The notes under the pieces are model-generated. The model did no database searches, was not told the DNA's origin, and saw only the letters and a list, made by a program, of their open reading frames with translations. A program made the translations under genes and the position numbers. A stretch of 64,000 nucleotides of DNA from Agromyces sp. LHK192 (lineage in GTDB: Bacteria; Actinomycetota; Actinomycetes; Actinomycetales; Microbacteriaceae): contig NZ_CP034753.1 in the NCBI RefSeq assembly GCF_004006235.1, forward strand, positions 2,604,001 through 2,668,000, in the 5' to 3' direction. Shown piece after piece: positions 9,097 through 18,493 of the stretch. Positions within the stretch are counted from its first letter, which is position 1. Each line of letters opens with the position of its first letter.

Positions 9097-9948
9097 TCAA
9101 CGGTTGGATGCCACGAGCTCGAGCGCGAGCGGGATCCACCGCTCCCCCGGCCAGCCGTACATGCCCTCGCCGAGCGGCACCGCCGCCGGGAAGATGCGCC
9201 ACGGCAGGCGGTAGTGCTCGTCCAGGTCATCGATCGCGAGGCCGGCGCCGCGCAGGGCCCGGAAGACGTCGACGAGCGGATGCGTCCATTCCCAGGTGCG
9301 GGCATGTTCGAGCACCGCCTGTTCGTCGGCGTAGTCGCCCGGGTCCTCGAGCACGTCCGGGCCGCGCTTCGCGTAGGGGAACACGACGCGCGGCATCGTT
9401 TCGTCGCCCTCGTCGAAGATCCACGCCGTCGGGTGCGTGTCGGCGTAGAAGAGGCGCCCGCCCGGCTTCAGGAACCAGGCGACGATACGCGCCCACTCGG
9501 CCACGTCGGGCAGCCAGGCGATGGTCCCCCAGGTGACGAACACGAGGTCGAACGACTCCGGCTCCGGCAGCATCCGTCGAGCGTCGTAGACGTTCGCCTC
9601 GATGAAGCGCGCCCGCGCCGTCGGCAGGCCGAGCTCGCCGGCCATGCGCCGCGCCTCGGCGATCGCCTCACCCGAGAAGTCGATGCCGACGACGTCGGCC
9701 CCCAGGTTCGCGAGCGAGAGCGAATCCGAGCCGAAATGGCACTGCAGGTGCAGCACCCGAACGCCCTCCAGCCCGTCGGGGAAGAGCCGGGCGATACCCG
9801 CCGCCGCGATCGGGTCGAGCTGGCTGCCACCCTCGCGCAGCACTCCGCGGTCGTACATCTCGGACGCCACGTGCACGGGAACGCGCTCATCCCAGCTGGC
9901 CCGGTTGTCGTCGAGCCAGTCCCCGCCGCGCAGGTCGACGTCGGTCAT
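9097..9948 (-). CDS. Class I SAM-dependent methyltransferase
   Basis: A 283-residue soluble methyltransferase. The SAM-binding motif I region reads VRVLHLQCHFGSDSLSLA, followed by VVGIDFSGEAIAEARR (motif II acidic residue D) and FDLVFVTWGTIAWLPD (motif IV). LQCHFG in place of the usual DxGCGxG is typical of a UbiE-like subgroup of unknown substrate. It lies 37 bp downstream of the UPF0182 gene on the same strand, so co-transcription is possible. The substrate cannot be inferred. Confidence 0.85.
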   Translation of the reverse strand: MTDVDLRGGDWLDDNRASWDERVPVHVASEMYDRGVLREGGSQLDPIAAAGIARLFPDGLEGVRVLHLQCHFGSDSLSLANLGADVVGIDFSGEAIAEARRMAGELGLPTARARFIEANVYDARRMLPEPESFDLVFVTWGTIAWLPDVAEWARIVAWFLKPGGRLFYADTHPTAWIFDEGDETMPRVVFPYAKRGPDVLEDPGDYADEQAVLEHARTWEWTHPLVDVFRALRGAGLAIDDLDEHYRLPWRIFPAAVPLGEGMYGWPGERWIPLALELVASNR

Positions 9949-9985
9949 CAGCTGATGCCCGACGCCGACCGCGCGCGGTTGCCGA

Positions 9986-12934
9986 TCACTCGCCCTCGGC
10001 CGGAGCCTCGGTCGACGGCGTCTCGCTGACCGCGCCGTCGTCGCCGGCGAGCACGATCAGCTCGGAGATGATCTCGGCGAGCTCGGCGTCGGCATCGCCG
10101 TACGCGGCCCAGTCGCCGGCGGCGAGCGCCGCCTGCTTGTTGTCGATCGCGACCTTCGCGCGGTTGAGCAACTGCTGCACCTCGCTGTCGGCCGAGGTCC
10201 CGCCCTCGCCGTCGCCCTCGGTCGGCTCCTCACCGGGCTCGGTCGGCTCCTCACCGGGTTCGACCTGCTCGTCGCCCGCCGCGGCACCTGAATCGCCGCC
10301 GAAGAGCACGTCGAGCGCCTGGTCGAGGGTGTCCTGGAACGCGATCTGGTCGCCGAACGCGACGAGCACCTTCTGGAGCAGCGGGTACGCGGTGCCGCCT
10401 GAGGACTGCACGTAGACCGGCTGCACGTACAGCAGGCCGCCGCCGACGGGGAGGGTCAGCAGGTTGCCGTTGGTCACGGTCGACTGCCCCTGCTGCAGGA
10501 TGTTCAGCTCGCGACCCACGGTCGGATCCGAGTCGAACGTGTTCTGCACCTGACCGGGGCCCGGGACGTTGTCGTCTTCGGGCAGCGCCAGGAGTCGCAG
10601 CTTGCCGTAGCCCTCCGCCTTCGCGCCGTCCTCGGCACCCGCGTCGGAGTCGACCGCGAGGTAGCCGCGCAGCACGTTGCGGCTCTGCTGACCGCTCGCC
10701 TGGGGGATGAACGTCGAGTACAGCGAGTAGCTCGGCGCCTCCTGGCCCGGCATCTGCATCGTGAGGTAGTACGGCGGCTGGAGGAGCGCGCTCGCCTCGG
10801 GCGCCGTCGGGTCGGTCGGCGTGGTCCACGCGTCCTCACGGGAGTAGAACGCCCGAGCCTGGTCGACGTGGTACTGGCCGAGCACGGCGCGCTGCACCTT
10901 GAAGAGGTCCTCGGGGTAGCGCACGTGGCTCATCAGGTCGCCCGACATCTCGCTGATCGGCTTGATCGTCGTGGGGAAGATCTTCTGCCAGGTCTGCAGG
11001 ATCGGGTCCTCCTCGTCCCACGCGTAGAGCGTGACCGAGCCGTCGTACGCGTCGACGGTGGCCTTCACCGAGTTGCGGATGTAGTTCACCTCGTCGAACG
11101 CGAGCGTCGGGGTCGGCAGCTCGCTGTCGGCGATCGCCTCGCTCATCGAGACCTTCTCCGAGTACGGGTACTGGTCGGTCAGGGTGTACCCGTCGACGAT
11201 CCACACGATGCGGTCCCCGACGACCGACGGGTAGGTGTCGGAGTCGAGCGTCAGGTACGGCGCGACCTTGCTGACGCGCTCGATCGGGTCGCGGTCGTAG
11301 AGGATCTGCGACTCGTCGTTCACCTGGTCGGAGAGGAAGATCTGCTCCGACTGGAACTTCATGGCGTAGATGAGCTTCGTGAACGCGTTGTCGAGCTTCG
11401 GACCGCCGTCGCCCTCGAAGGTGTTCAGCGTCTGGTCGGCGCCGTCCGAACCGGCCGGGTAGTCGAGCTCGATCGGCTCCTCGCCCTCGGGCGCGCCGAC
11501 GATCGAGTAGTCGGGGGACGTCTCGCCGAAGTAGATGCGCGGCTCGAACTCGCCGAGCGCACCGGCCGACGGGATGCCCGACTGGACGAACACCGGCTGG
11601 CCGTCGCTCGAGCGCTGGTTGCCCGCGGCGGCGACGAGCCCGTACCCGTGCGTGTAGACGAGGTGTGAGTTGTACCAGGTGTTCGCGTCGCCGAGGCCCT
11701 CGAGGTCGACGTCGCGCGTCGCGACGATCGTGTCCTGCGAGACCCCGTTGATGTCGTAGCGGTCGACGTCGAGGTCGCCCGGGAACTGGTAGTACTGGCG
11801 GAACTGCTGCAACTGCCGGAACGCGGGGCTGATGATGGCCGGGTCCATGAGCCGGATGGAGGCCGTCGTCTCGGCGTCCTCGCGAAGGGCGCCGGGCTCC
11901 GCGTCGGTCTCCGCGTTGTACGGGATCTCCTCGATGTCGGCCACGCCGTACGCGTCGCGGGTGAGGTCGATGTTGCGCTGGATGTACGGCTCCTCGAGCG
12001 CGCGCTCGCTCGGGTCGACCTGGAACCGCTGGATCACCCAGGGGTAGAGCGACCCGATGATCAGGCTCGAGATGATCAGCAGCGCCGTGCCCACCAGCGG
12101 CAGGCGCCAGCGACCGATGATCGCGGTGACGAAGAAGAGGATCGCGACGCCGACCGCGATCGCCGCGAGGATGCCCCGGCCCGGGATGACGGCGTGGACG
12201 TCGGTGTACGCGGCACCGGTGATGAGCGCGCCCTGCTCGGTGACGGTGGCGTACTGGTCGAGCCAGATGCTGACGCCCTGGAGCAGCAGGTAGAGGCCGG
12301 CCGTGACCGCGATCTGCACGCGCGCCGACTTCGAGATGACGACCTCGCGGCCGGAGATGCGGATGGCGCCGTACAGGTAGTTCGTGGCCACGACGAGCAG
12401 CGCCGACAGCAGCACGACCGCCGACGCGAAGCCCACGACCGAACGCCAGAACGGCAGCTCGAAGACGAAGAACCCGACGTCGAAGCCGAACTGCGGGTCG
12501 GAGGTGCCGAACGGCGTCCGATTGAGCCACGTGAGCACCAGGTCCCAGCGCGACGAGACGGCGACGCCGGCGAAGATGCCGAGGATCGTCGGGATGCCGT
12601 ACATCGCGAGCCGGCGCAGCGGCTCGAAGACCTCCTGGTAGCGGTCGAGCTGGCTGTTGAGCTTCGCGTACACCGGACGCGTGCGGTACGCGATCTGCAC
12701 GGATGCCCACACCGGCACGGCCATCGCGACGAAGCCGATCACGAACAGCACGATCCGCGCGATCCACTCGGTCGTCAGCACGGGGAGGAACCCGAGCTGG
12801 TCGTACCACATGACGTCGGCGTAGAGTCCGGCGAACACGAAGAACCCGATCAGCAGGACGACCAACACCCCGATCGTGATGGCGATGGGCGCTCGGCGGC
12901 GCGATGTCCTCGGTTCTTGGGTCTGTGCTGACAC
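9986..12934 (-). CDS. UPF0182 family large membrane protein
   Basis: A 982-residue protein of the UPF0182 family (COG1615; related to M. tuberculosis Rv3193c and Rv0064). Seven or so transmembrane helices fill the first 310 residues (IAITIGVLVVLLIGFFVFAG is the first). A large extracytoplasmic domain follows, with conserved stretches such as WYNSHLVYTHGYGLV and RYPEDLFKVQRAVLGQYHV. Near the C-terminus lies an acidic low-complexity region with the repeat EEPTEPGEEPTEG, and then a helical tail. No biochemical function is known to me. The start is GTG 12934. It lies 74 bp after the PDZ protease gene on the same strand, and a TAGGAT box (12974-12979) could give it a promoter of its own. Confidence 0.93.
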   Translation of the reverse strand: MSAQTQEPRTSRRRAPIAITIGVLVVLLIGFFVFAGLYADVMWYDQLGFLPVLTTEWIARIVLFVIGFVAMAVPVWASVQIAYRTRPVYAKLNSQLDRYQEVFEPLRRLAMYGIPTILGIFAGVAVSSRWDLVLTWLNRTPFGTSDPQFGFDVGFFVFELPFWRSVVGFASAVVLLSALLVVATNYLYGAIRISGREVVISKSARVQIAVTAGLYLLLQGVSIWLDQYATVTEQGALITGAAYTDVHAVIPGRGILAAIAVGVAILFFVTAIIGRWRLPLVGTALLIISSLIIGSLYPWVIQRFQVDPSERALEEPYIQRNIDLTRDAYGVADIEEIPYNAETDAEPGALREDAETTASIRLMDPAIISPAFRQLQQFRQYYQFPGDLDVDRYDINGVSQDTIVATRDVDLEGLGDANTWYNSHLVYTHGYGLVAAAGNQRSSDGQPVFVQSGIPSAGALGEFEPRIYFGETSPDYSIVGAPEGEEPIELDYPAGSDGADQTLNTFEGDGGPKLDNAFTKLIYAMKFQSEQIFLSDQVNDESQILYDRDPIERVSKVAPYLTLDSDTYPSVVGDRIVWIVDGYTLTDQYPYSEKVSMSEAIADSELPTPTLAFDEVNYIRNSVKATVDAYDGSVTLYAWDEEDPILQTWQKIFPTTIKPISEMSGDLMSHVRYPEDLFKVQRAVLGQYHVDQARAFYSREDAWTTPTDPTAPEASALLQPPYYLTMQMPGQEAPSYSLYSTFIPQASGQQSRNVLRGYLAVDSDAGAEDGAKAEGYGKLRLLALPEDDNVPGPGQVQNTFDSDPTVGRELNILQQGQSTVTNGNLLTLPVGGGLLYVQPVYVQSSGGTAYPLLQKVLVAFGDQIAFQDTLDQALDVLFGGDSGAAAGDEQVEPGEEPTEPGEEPTEGDGEGGTSADSEVQQLLNRAKVAIDNKQAALAAGDWAAYGDADAELAEIISELIVLAGDDGAVSETPSTEAPAEGE

Positions 12935-13008
12935 TCTCGGCCTCTTGTTCGGTCGGTGCGGGGTCGAAGGTCAATCCTATGCGGCACCCCGGTCGCCGAG
13001 GCTTGGAA

Positions 13009-14184
13009 TCAGCTGGTTGCGGCTTCGCAGGTGGCGAACGCACCGACGTCGCCGCCCTCGCCGACGGTCTCGACGATGTCGCGGGCCTGGTCGAGCGTCT
13101 CGATCGAGAACACGCGCATGCCGTCGGGAACGTGACCGACCACCTCGGCGCAGTTCGCGGACGGCGCGAGGAACCACTCGGCGCCGGCGCCCTCGGCGCC
13201 CCACAGCTTCTGGCGGATGCCGCCGATCGGCCCGACCGTGCCGTCGGAGTCGATGGTGCCGGTGCCGGCGAAGATCTCGCCGCCGGTCATCTCGCCGGGT
13301 GTGAGCTGGTCGGTGATGCCGAGGGCGAACATCATGCCCGCGCTCGGGCCGCCCACCTCGTCGAGCTGCAGGGTCACCTCGATCGGGAACTCGTAGTGCA
13401 TGCGCACGCCGATGCCGAGCACGACGGCGCCGTCGCGCTCGACGGGGGTCGCCTCGACCTCGAGCTCGGTGTCGCCGCGCATGACGGTGAGCGCCGCCGG
13501 CGTCTCGGTGCCGTGCTCGGCGATCGCGGTGCGCAGCGCGTCGATGGAGTGCACCGGGGCGCCGTCGACCGCCACGATCACGTCGTCGTCCTCGAGCACG
13601 CCCTCGGCGGGCGAGTCCTCGAGGATCCCGGCCACGGTGACCTCGCGCGGGAAGTCGTAGCCGAGTTCGACGAGCGCGGCCGCGATCGCGTCCTGCTGCG
13701 AGTCGACCATCGCCGCCGAGTTCTGCGCGTCGCGGTCCTCCTGGCTGATCCCCGGCGGGTAGATCTCCTCGACGGGGATGGCCGAACGCGTCCGGTCGAA
13801 CCAGGCGCCGAGCACCTCGAGCCAGCTCGGGGTGGCCCCGGGCCGCCCGACGACGCTCACGGTCAGCAGGTTCAGCTCGCCGCCCGTCGGGAAGGTCTCC
13901 GCGTCGGGGATCTCGATCAGCGGCACCTCCTCGCCGTCGTGCTCGGCCGTGCCCAGGGTGTCGTACACCGGCCCCGGCTGCTCGATCACGTACGGCGACG
14001 GCAGGAAGGCGAAGACGACGGCGATCACGACCGCGATCGAGATCGCGATCCACCCGGCCCGCTCACGACGGGAGCGTCGGGGCGGCTCCCACTCCGGCTC
14101 GGCGCGGTACGCCGCGGCGGAGGCATCCGGATCGACGGCGGCGGGATCGGATGCCGCCGCGGTCCGGTCGTCGAACAGGCTCAT
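13009..14184 (-). CDS. YlbL-type PDZ and Lon-like (S16) serine protease
   Basis: A 391-residue protein with one N-terminal membrane anchor (AGWIAISIAVVIAVVFAFLP, about residues 43-62), so the catalytic part faces outside. A PDZ domain (about 185-250, VAGILEDSPAEGVLEDDDVI) precedes a Lon-type proteolytic domain. The Ser-Lys dyad is visible as S281 in GGPSAGMMFAL and K326 in IRQKLWGA, 45 residues apart as in Lon. Homologues (YlbL; mycobacterial Rv3194c) lie next to UPF0182 genes, as here. Substrates are unknown. The first 40 residues are cytoplasmic and Ala/Asp-rich. Confidence 0.92.
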   Translation of the reverse strand: MSLFDDRTAAASDPAAVDPDASAAAYRAEPEWEPPRRSRRERAGWIAISIAVVIAVVFAFLPSPYVIEQPGPVYDTLGTAEHDGEEVPLIEIPDAETFPTGGELNLLTVSVVGRPGATPSWLEVLGAWFDRTRSAIPVEEIYPPGISQEDRDAQNSAAMVDSQQDAIAAALVELGYDFPREVTVAGILEDSPAEGVLEDDDVIVAVDGAPVHSIDALRTAIAEHGTETPAALTVMRGDTELEVEATPVERDGAVVLGIGVRMHYEFPIEVTLQLDEVGGPSAGMMFALGITDQLTPGEMTGGEIFAGTGTIDSDGTVGPIGGIRQKLWGAEGAGAEWFLAPSANCAEVVGHVPDGMRVFSIETLDQARDIVETVGEGGDVGAFATCEAATS

Positions 14185-14349
14185 CGCTACCTTCCGCGCA
14201 CGCGAACAGGCGACCCGACGGACGCCCCCTGGGCCGGTCGCCTGCGCTGTTCGCGGCTGGCGGACACCGGATGCCCCAGCCTAGGCCATTTCCCAGACTC
14301 CGCCCCGGAGGGCGGCGCTAGCGTGGAACCAGCGACTGGAGGTGCTGCG

Positions 14350-15732
14350 GTGGCAGACCACGACGACCGTGACGACACGGGCAAGAACCCCGACGACGAG
14401 TTCCGCGACATGCTGCGCGAACTGCTCTCCGGCGCGGGCGGCATCGACCCGTCGAAGCTCGCAGGTGCCGCAGGGCTTCCGAACGATCCGGCGAGCCTGC
14501 AGGCGATCTTCGCGCAGCTCCAACAGGCCATGGCGAGCGCCGGAGACGGTATCGACTGGTCCGTCGCCGAGAAGCAGGGCGAGCAGCGCGCGTCGGCCGA
14601 GCAGCGCCAGTTGACCGACGACGAGCGCGCCCGCCTCGACCAGGCGTTCCAGGTCGCGTCGCTGTGGCTCGACGAGGCGGTCGACGTGTCGGCGCTGCCG
14701 TCCGGGCCCGAGCTGCTCACGCGGCGCTCGTGGGTCGCCGCGACGATGTCGGTGTGGACGCAGCTGGCCGAGCCGGTCGCACTGAGCATCGCCGACTCCC
14801 TCACCCGGGTGATGACCGAGCAGGCCCCGGAGGAGATGCAGGGCATGATCCAGGGCGCGAGCCGGATGCTCCGCGGCGTCGGCGGCACGCTCTTCGCGAT
14901 GCAGCTCGGCCAGGTGGTCGGCGAGCTCGCGACCGAGGTGGTCTCCGGCGGCGACATCGGCATCCCCCTGATGGAGGACGGCCGGGCCGCGTTCCTCCCG
15001 CAGAACGTCGACGAATTCGGCACCGACCTCGAGATCCCGGCCGACCAGGTCGAGCTCTACCTCGCGGTGCGCGAGCTCGCGCACGCACGACTGTTCCGGC
15101 ACGCGCGCTGGTTGCGCCTGCACCTCATCACGTCGATCACGACGTTCGCGCGCGGCATCGACATCGACACCGACCGGCTCGAGACCCTCGCCGAGGGCTT
15201 CGACCCCACCGACACCGACGCCCTGCGCGCCGCGGTGGCGAACGGCGAACTGATCCGGCCCCGCTCGGAGAGCCAGCAGTCCGCGCTCGACCGACTCGAG
15301 ACGATGCTCGCGCTCGTCGAGGGCTGGGTCGACGTCGCGACCGCCGACGCCACCACCCGCCTGCCGAAGGCCTCGCAGGTCGCCGAGACCATCCGTCGCC
15401 GACGCGCCTCGGGCGGCCCGGCCGAGTCCGCGCTCGCGACGCTCGTCGGCCTCGAACTTCGTCCGCGGCGTCTGCGCGAAGCCGCGGCCATGTGGCGCGC
15501 GGTCACCGACGCGGTCGGCGTCGACGGTCGCGACGCCCTGTGGGCGCACCCCGACCTGCTGCCGACTGCGGCCGACCTCGACGACCCGGCCGCGCTGGTC
15601 GCGCGCCTCACCGGCACCGATGCGCAGGGATCCGACGCCGACGACGAGTTCGACCAGGCGCTCGAGCAACTGCTGCGCGGCGAGACGCCCGCTGCTCCCG
15701 GCGAGGACGGCGAGGAGCCGCCGAAGCCGTAG
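14350..15732 (+). CDS. Zincin-like zinc-dependent metalloprotease (DUF2342)
   Basis: A 460-residue soluble protein of the actinobacterial zincin_2 family (related to Rv3195). The putative metal-binding helix is RELAHARLFRHARWLRLHL, with E242, H245 and H251, and the region before it (MQLGQVVGELATEVVSGGDIG) is family-typical. The charged N-terminus and the Glu/Pro-rich C-terminal tail are probably disordered. The GTG at 14350 is chosen because GGAGG lies 7 bases upstream; the open frame extends far upstream but is antisense to the protease gene. It is divergent from that gene, and the RRE/E1-like gene follows after 58 bp. Proteolytic activity is inferred from the fold. Confidence 0.88.
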   Translation: MADHDDRDDTGKNPDDEFRDMLRELLSGAGGIDPSKLAGAAGLPNDPASLQAIFAQLQQAMASAGDGIDWSVAEKQGEQRASAEQRQLTDDERARLDQAFQVASLWLDEAVDVSALPSGPELLTRRSWVAATMSVWTQLAEPVALSIADSLTRVMTEQAPEEMQGMIQGASRMLRGVGGTLFAMQLGQVVGELATEVVSGGDIGIPLMEDGRAAFLPQNVDEFGTDLEIPADQVELYLAVRELAHARLFRHARWLRLHLITSITTFARGIDIDTDRLETLAEGFDPTDTDALRAAVANGELIRPRSESQQSALDRLETMLALVEGWVDVATADATTRLPKASQVAETIRRRRASGGPAESALATLVGLELRPRRLREAAAMWRAVTDAVGVDGRDALWAHPDLLPTAADLDDPAALVARLTGTDAQGSDADDEFDQALEQLLRGETPAAPGEDGEEPPKP

Positions 15733-15790
15733 CAGCTCGCCCTGTGGACGACTCCCGCGACGACGCGTCGCGCTCGGGCATGCTCGGCGC

Positions 15791-16768
15791 ATGCCGCAGA
15801 TCGATCCCCGTCTCGCCGTCGTCTGGCGGTCGCCCGAGGCGCTCCAGTTCGGGGCACCCCGCGCCCGCGCCGTCCTCGAACGCCCGTCGCAGGTCGACCT
15901 CGACCTGATCCGGCTCCTGCGTCGCGGGGTGCGGCGCGAGACGCTCGAGGCGGTCGCCGACGGGCTCGACGCCGAGCCGGGGTCGATCGATGCGCTGCTC
16001 GCTGCAGTTGCTCCCGCGCTGGCCGAAGAGCCGCAGCCGACGGCATCGGTCTCAGGACGATCGGCCGACGGCCCTGCGCCTGCTGGCTCGGCTCGCACCG
16101 GGTCCGCCTCCGCCGGGTCGACCGTGGTGGTCGCCGGCACCGGACCGGCGGTCACGGCGTTGCGGACCGGCATCCGACTGCTCGGATACCGGGTGCCGTC
16201 GTGGCCCGGGGCATCCGGCGATCAGGACGAGGCCGGAACGGCCGCTCCCTCGGGACCCGCCGAACCGACGCTCCCCCGACTCGTGCTCCTCGTGGGCGAG
16301 CGGGTCATCGCCCCCGACGACCACCTGCCGCTCATCCGGCGCGATCTGCCCCACCTGCCCGTCGTGTTCGGCGACGATGCCGCGACGGTCGGGCCGCTCG
16401 TCGTGCCCGGTGAGACGGCGTGCCTGCGCTGCATCCACCTGTCACGACGCGACTCGGATGCCGCATGGCCGGCGATCGCCGCGCAGCTCGCGGATCAGCC
16501 CGCCGCGCAGCGGCCCGCGCGCACCGAGCTCGAAGCGGCGATCGCGGCGATGCGGATGGCCGACGACCTGCTCGCGGGGCGCGCCGTCGACGACGGTGTC
16601 GCGCGGGTCATCCCCTACGACGGGTCGAAGCCGGATCGGCTGCGGCACCGGCCGCATCCGGAGTGCGGATGTCGAGCTCTCGAAGGAACCGGGACGGCTC
16701 CCGGTCCGCTCGCGGTCCACCGGCGCGGCGAGCCCAGCTCAGAGCGAGCCGGCGCCGCGCTCGCGTGA
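15791..16768 (+). CDS. RRE/E1-like protein (TOMM cyclodehydratase C-protein relative)
   Basis: A 325-residue protein. The N-terminal 65 residues (PQIDPRLAVVWRSPEALQFG, then LDLIRLLRRGVRRETLEAVA) resemble the PqqD-like leader-binding domain (RRE) of RiPP cyclodehydratase partners. After an Ala/Gly linker comes a degenerate Rossmann core (VVVAGTGPAVTALRTGIRLL) and a likely zinc site made of TACLRCIHL and HPECGC. It equals the position of Rv3196 in mycobacteria. No YcaO, precursor peptide or exporter is in the window, so a RiPP role is not supported locally. No Shine-Dalgarno is seen before the ATG at 15791, and coupling to the upstream gene is plausible. Its last 161 bases overlap uvrD2 on the other strand. 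Confidence 0.75.
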   Translation: MPQIDPRLAVVWRSPEALQFGAPRARAVLERPSQVDLDLIRLLRRGVRRETLEAVADGLDAEPGSIDALLAAVAPALAEEPQPTASVSGRSADGPAPAGSARTGSASAGSTVVVAGTGPAVTALRTGIRLLGYRVPSWPGASGDQDEAGTAAPSGPAEPTLPRLVLLVGERVIAPDDHLPLIRRDLPHLPVVFGDDAATVGPLVVPGETACLRCIHLSRRDSDAAWPAIAAQLADQPAAQRPARTELEAAIAAMRMADDLLAGRAVDDGVARVIPYDGSKPDRLRHRPHPECGCRALEGTGTAPGPLAVHRRGEPSSERAGAALA

Positions 16769-18479
16769 GGCCGACGTACAGCAGGCGCCGCTCCTCCTCG
16801 ATCGCCTCGGCGTCCTTCGCGTAGGCGATCGGCAGCAGTCCCTCGGAGAGTCCCACGATGCAGACCTCCTCCCACTCGAGGCCCTTCGCCGAGTGCAGTG
16901 TGGCGACGGTCACCGCCTCGACGGTCGGCTCGTGCTGCGTCTCGGCGCGGGTCCGCAGTTGGTCGGTGAACTCGCGGAAGGTCGTGCCGGGCGGCGCGTC
17001 GTCGACGAGTCGCGCGATCGCGTTCAGCGACTCCCATCGAGCACGCACGGTGCCCTGCCCCTCGGGCGGATGCACGGTCCAGCCGAGCCCCCGCAGCACG
17101 TCGCTCACCGACGTGAAGAGGGGCCCGTCGGCCGGGACGAGCGCCTGGGCCCGCAGGTGGTGCACGGCCTCCTTGACCTCGGGTCGATCGAAGAACCGCT
17201 GCGCGCCGCGCACCCGCACGGGCACCCCGGCCTCCTCGAGCGCCTGCTCGTAGACGCCCGATTGGGCGTTCATCCGGATCAGCACCGCGAGGTCCTCGGG
17301 CCGCGTACCCGCGGCGATCCGGTCGCGGAGCCGTGCCGCGACGCCGCGCGCCTCCGAGAACTCGTCGGCGTACTCGACGAGCTCCGGGGCAGGCGATCCC
17401 GGACCGGGCGCGGCGGGTGCGGACGAACCTGCTGCGGCGGCAACCGCTCCCGCTTCCGGCTCGGCGCGCAGCCGAAGCGCGCCCGCACGTCCGCGCATCA
17501 GCCGGTTCGCGACCTCGACGATGGGCGCCTTCGAGCGGTAGTTGCGTTCGAGGCGCACGATCGTGGCATCCGGATACCGGCGCTCGAACCCGAGCAGGTA
17601 CTCGCTCGACGCCCCCGCGAAGGAGTAGATGGTCTGGCTCGCGTCGCCGACGACGCACACGTCTCGTCGGTCGCCGAGCCAGAGGTCGAGCAGCCGCTGC
17701 TGCGCCGGCGAGACGTCCTGGTACTCGTCCACGACGAAGTGGCGGTAGCTTTCGCGGACGTGCATGGCGACGGATGCCTCGGTCTCGATCATGCCCGCCG
17801 TCGCCAGCAGCACGTCCTCGAAGTCGAGCGTCCGCCGTTCGTCCTTGAGCTCCTCGTACGCCGCCATGATCGCGAGGTGCTGCTCGAAGCCCAACTGGCC
17901 GGGCGCACCGCGCGACGGCAACCGCTGCGCGTACTCGTCGGGGCTCAGGAGCTGCACCTTGCGCCACTCGATCTCCGCTGCGACATCGCGCAGGGTGGGG
18001 GTATCGACCCGCACCTTCGCACGCTCGGCCGCCTGCCCGAGCAGCCGCCCCTTGAAGTCGAGCACGCGGGGAGCCGGCCCGCCGACGACCAGCGGCCAGA
18101 AGTGCCCGAGCTGCGCGAGCGCGGCGGCGTGGAACGTGCGCGCCTGCACCTGTCCGGCACCGAGCGCATGCAGGCGGGCGCGGAGCTCGGCCGCGGCGCG
18201 CGCCGTGAACGTGAGCGCCATCACGCGCTTCGGGTCGTACGCCCCCGACGAGACGCCGTACGCGATGCGGTGCGTGATCGCGCGCGTCTTGCCGGTTCCC
18301 GCGCCGGCGAGCACGCACACCGGACCGATCAGCGCCTCGGCCGCGACGCGCTGCTCGTCATCGAGTCCCCGGAGCAACGGGTCGGACGCGACGGATGCCT
18401 CCGCCGGTTCGGATGCGGCGGGGCGTTCGGATGCGGCTGCGCCCGCGGCTGCGTCGGTCATCGGGTCGCCCGTGGTCAT
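16608..18479 (-). CDS. uvrD2: UvrD2-like SF1 DNA helicase
   Basis: About 623 residues with all SF1A motifs: LDDEQRVAAEAL (Q motif), GAGTGKTRAITHRI (Walker A), FTARAAAELRARL (Ia), VVDEYQDVSPAQ (II), VGDASQTIYSFAGA (III), LERNYRSKAPIVEV (IV), TLHSAKGLEWEEVCIVGL (V) and LLYVGLTRARRRL (VI). It unwinds DNA 3'-5' in repair. Mycobacterial UvrD2 carries a C-terminal HRDC domain and a tetracysteine motif; here the protein stops soon after RFLRELDIRTPD and lacks both. A Pro/Ala-rich insert (about residues 280-310) interrupts domain 2. The start is ambiguous: GTG 18497 would overlap the nudC stop, and ATG 18479 (GGGGG upstream) or ATG 18461 are alternatives. Confidence 0.9.
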   Translation of the reverse strand: MTTGDPMTDAAAGAAASERPAASEPAEASVASDPLLRGLDDEQRVAAEALIGPVCVLAGAGTGKTRAITHRIAYGVSSGAYDPKRVMALTFTARAAAELRARLHALGAGQVQARTFHAAALAQLGHFWPLVVGGPAPRVLDFKGRLLGQAAERAKVRVDTPTLRDVAAEIEWRKVQLLSPDEYAQRLPSRGAPGQLGFEQHLAIMAAYEELKDERRTLDFEDVLLATAGMIETEASVAMHVRESYRHFVVDEYQDVSPAQQRLLDLWLGDRRDVCVVGDASQTIYSFAGASSEYLLGFERRYPDATIVRLERNYRSKAPIVEVANRLMRGRAGALRLRAEPEAGAVAAAAGSSAPAAPGPGSPAPELVEYADEFSEARGVAARLRDRIAAGTRPEDLAVLIRMNAQSGVYEQALEEAGVPVRVRGAQRFFDRPEVKEAVHHLRAQALVPADGPLFTSVSDVLRGLGWTVHPPEGQGTVRARWESLNAIARLVDDAPPGTTFREFTDQLRTRAETQHEPTVEAVTVATLHSAKGLEWEEVCIVGLSEGLLPIAYAKDAEAIEEERRLLYVGLTRARRRLALSWARRAGGPRADREPSRFLRELDIRTPDAAGAAADPASTRRRG

Positions 18480-18493
18480 CCGGTCGCCCCCGG

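Noticed and set aside
10836..13043. 735-codon minus-strand open frame
   Set aside because: It is a frame-shifted shadow of the UPF0182 gene, rich in Arg/Pro/His.
15700..16000. RiPP precursor or YcaO gene near the RRE/E1-like gene
   Set aside because: No small Cys/Ser/Thr-rich frame with a start and ribosome site, and no YcaO motif, was found in the flanking genes.
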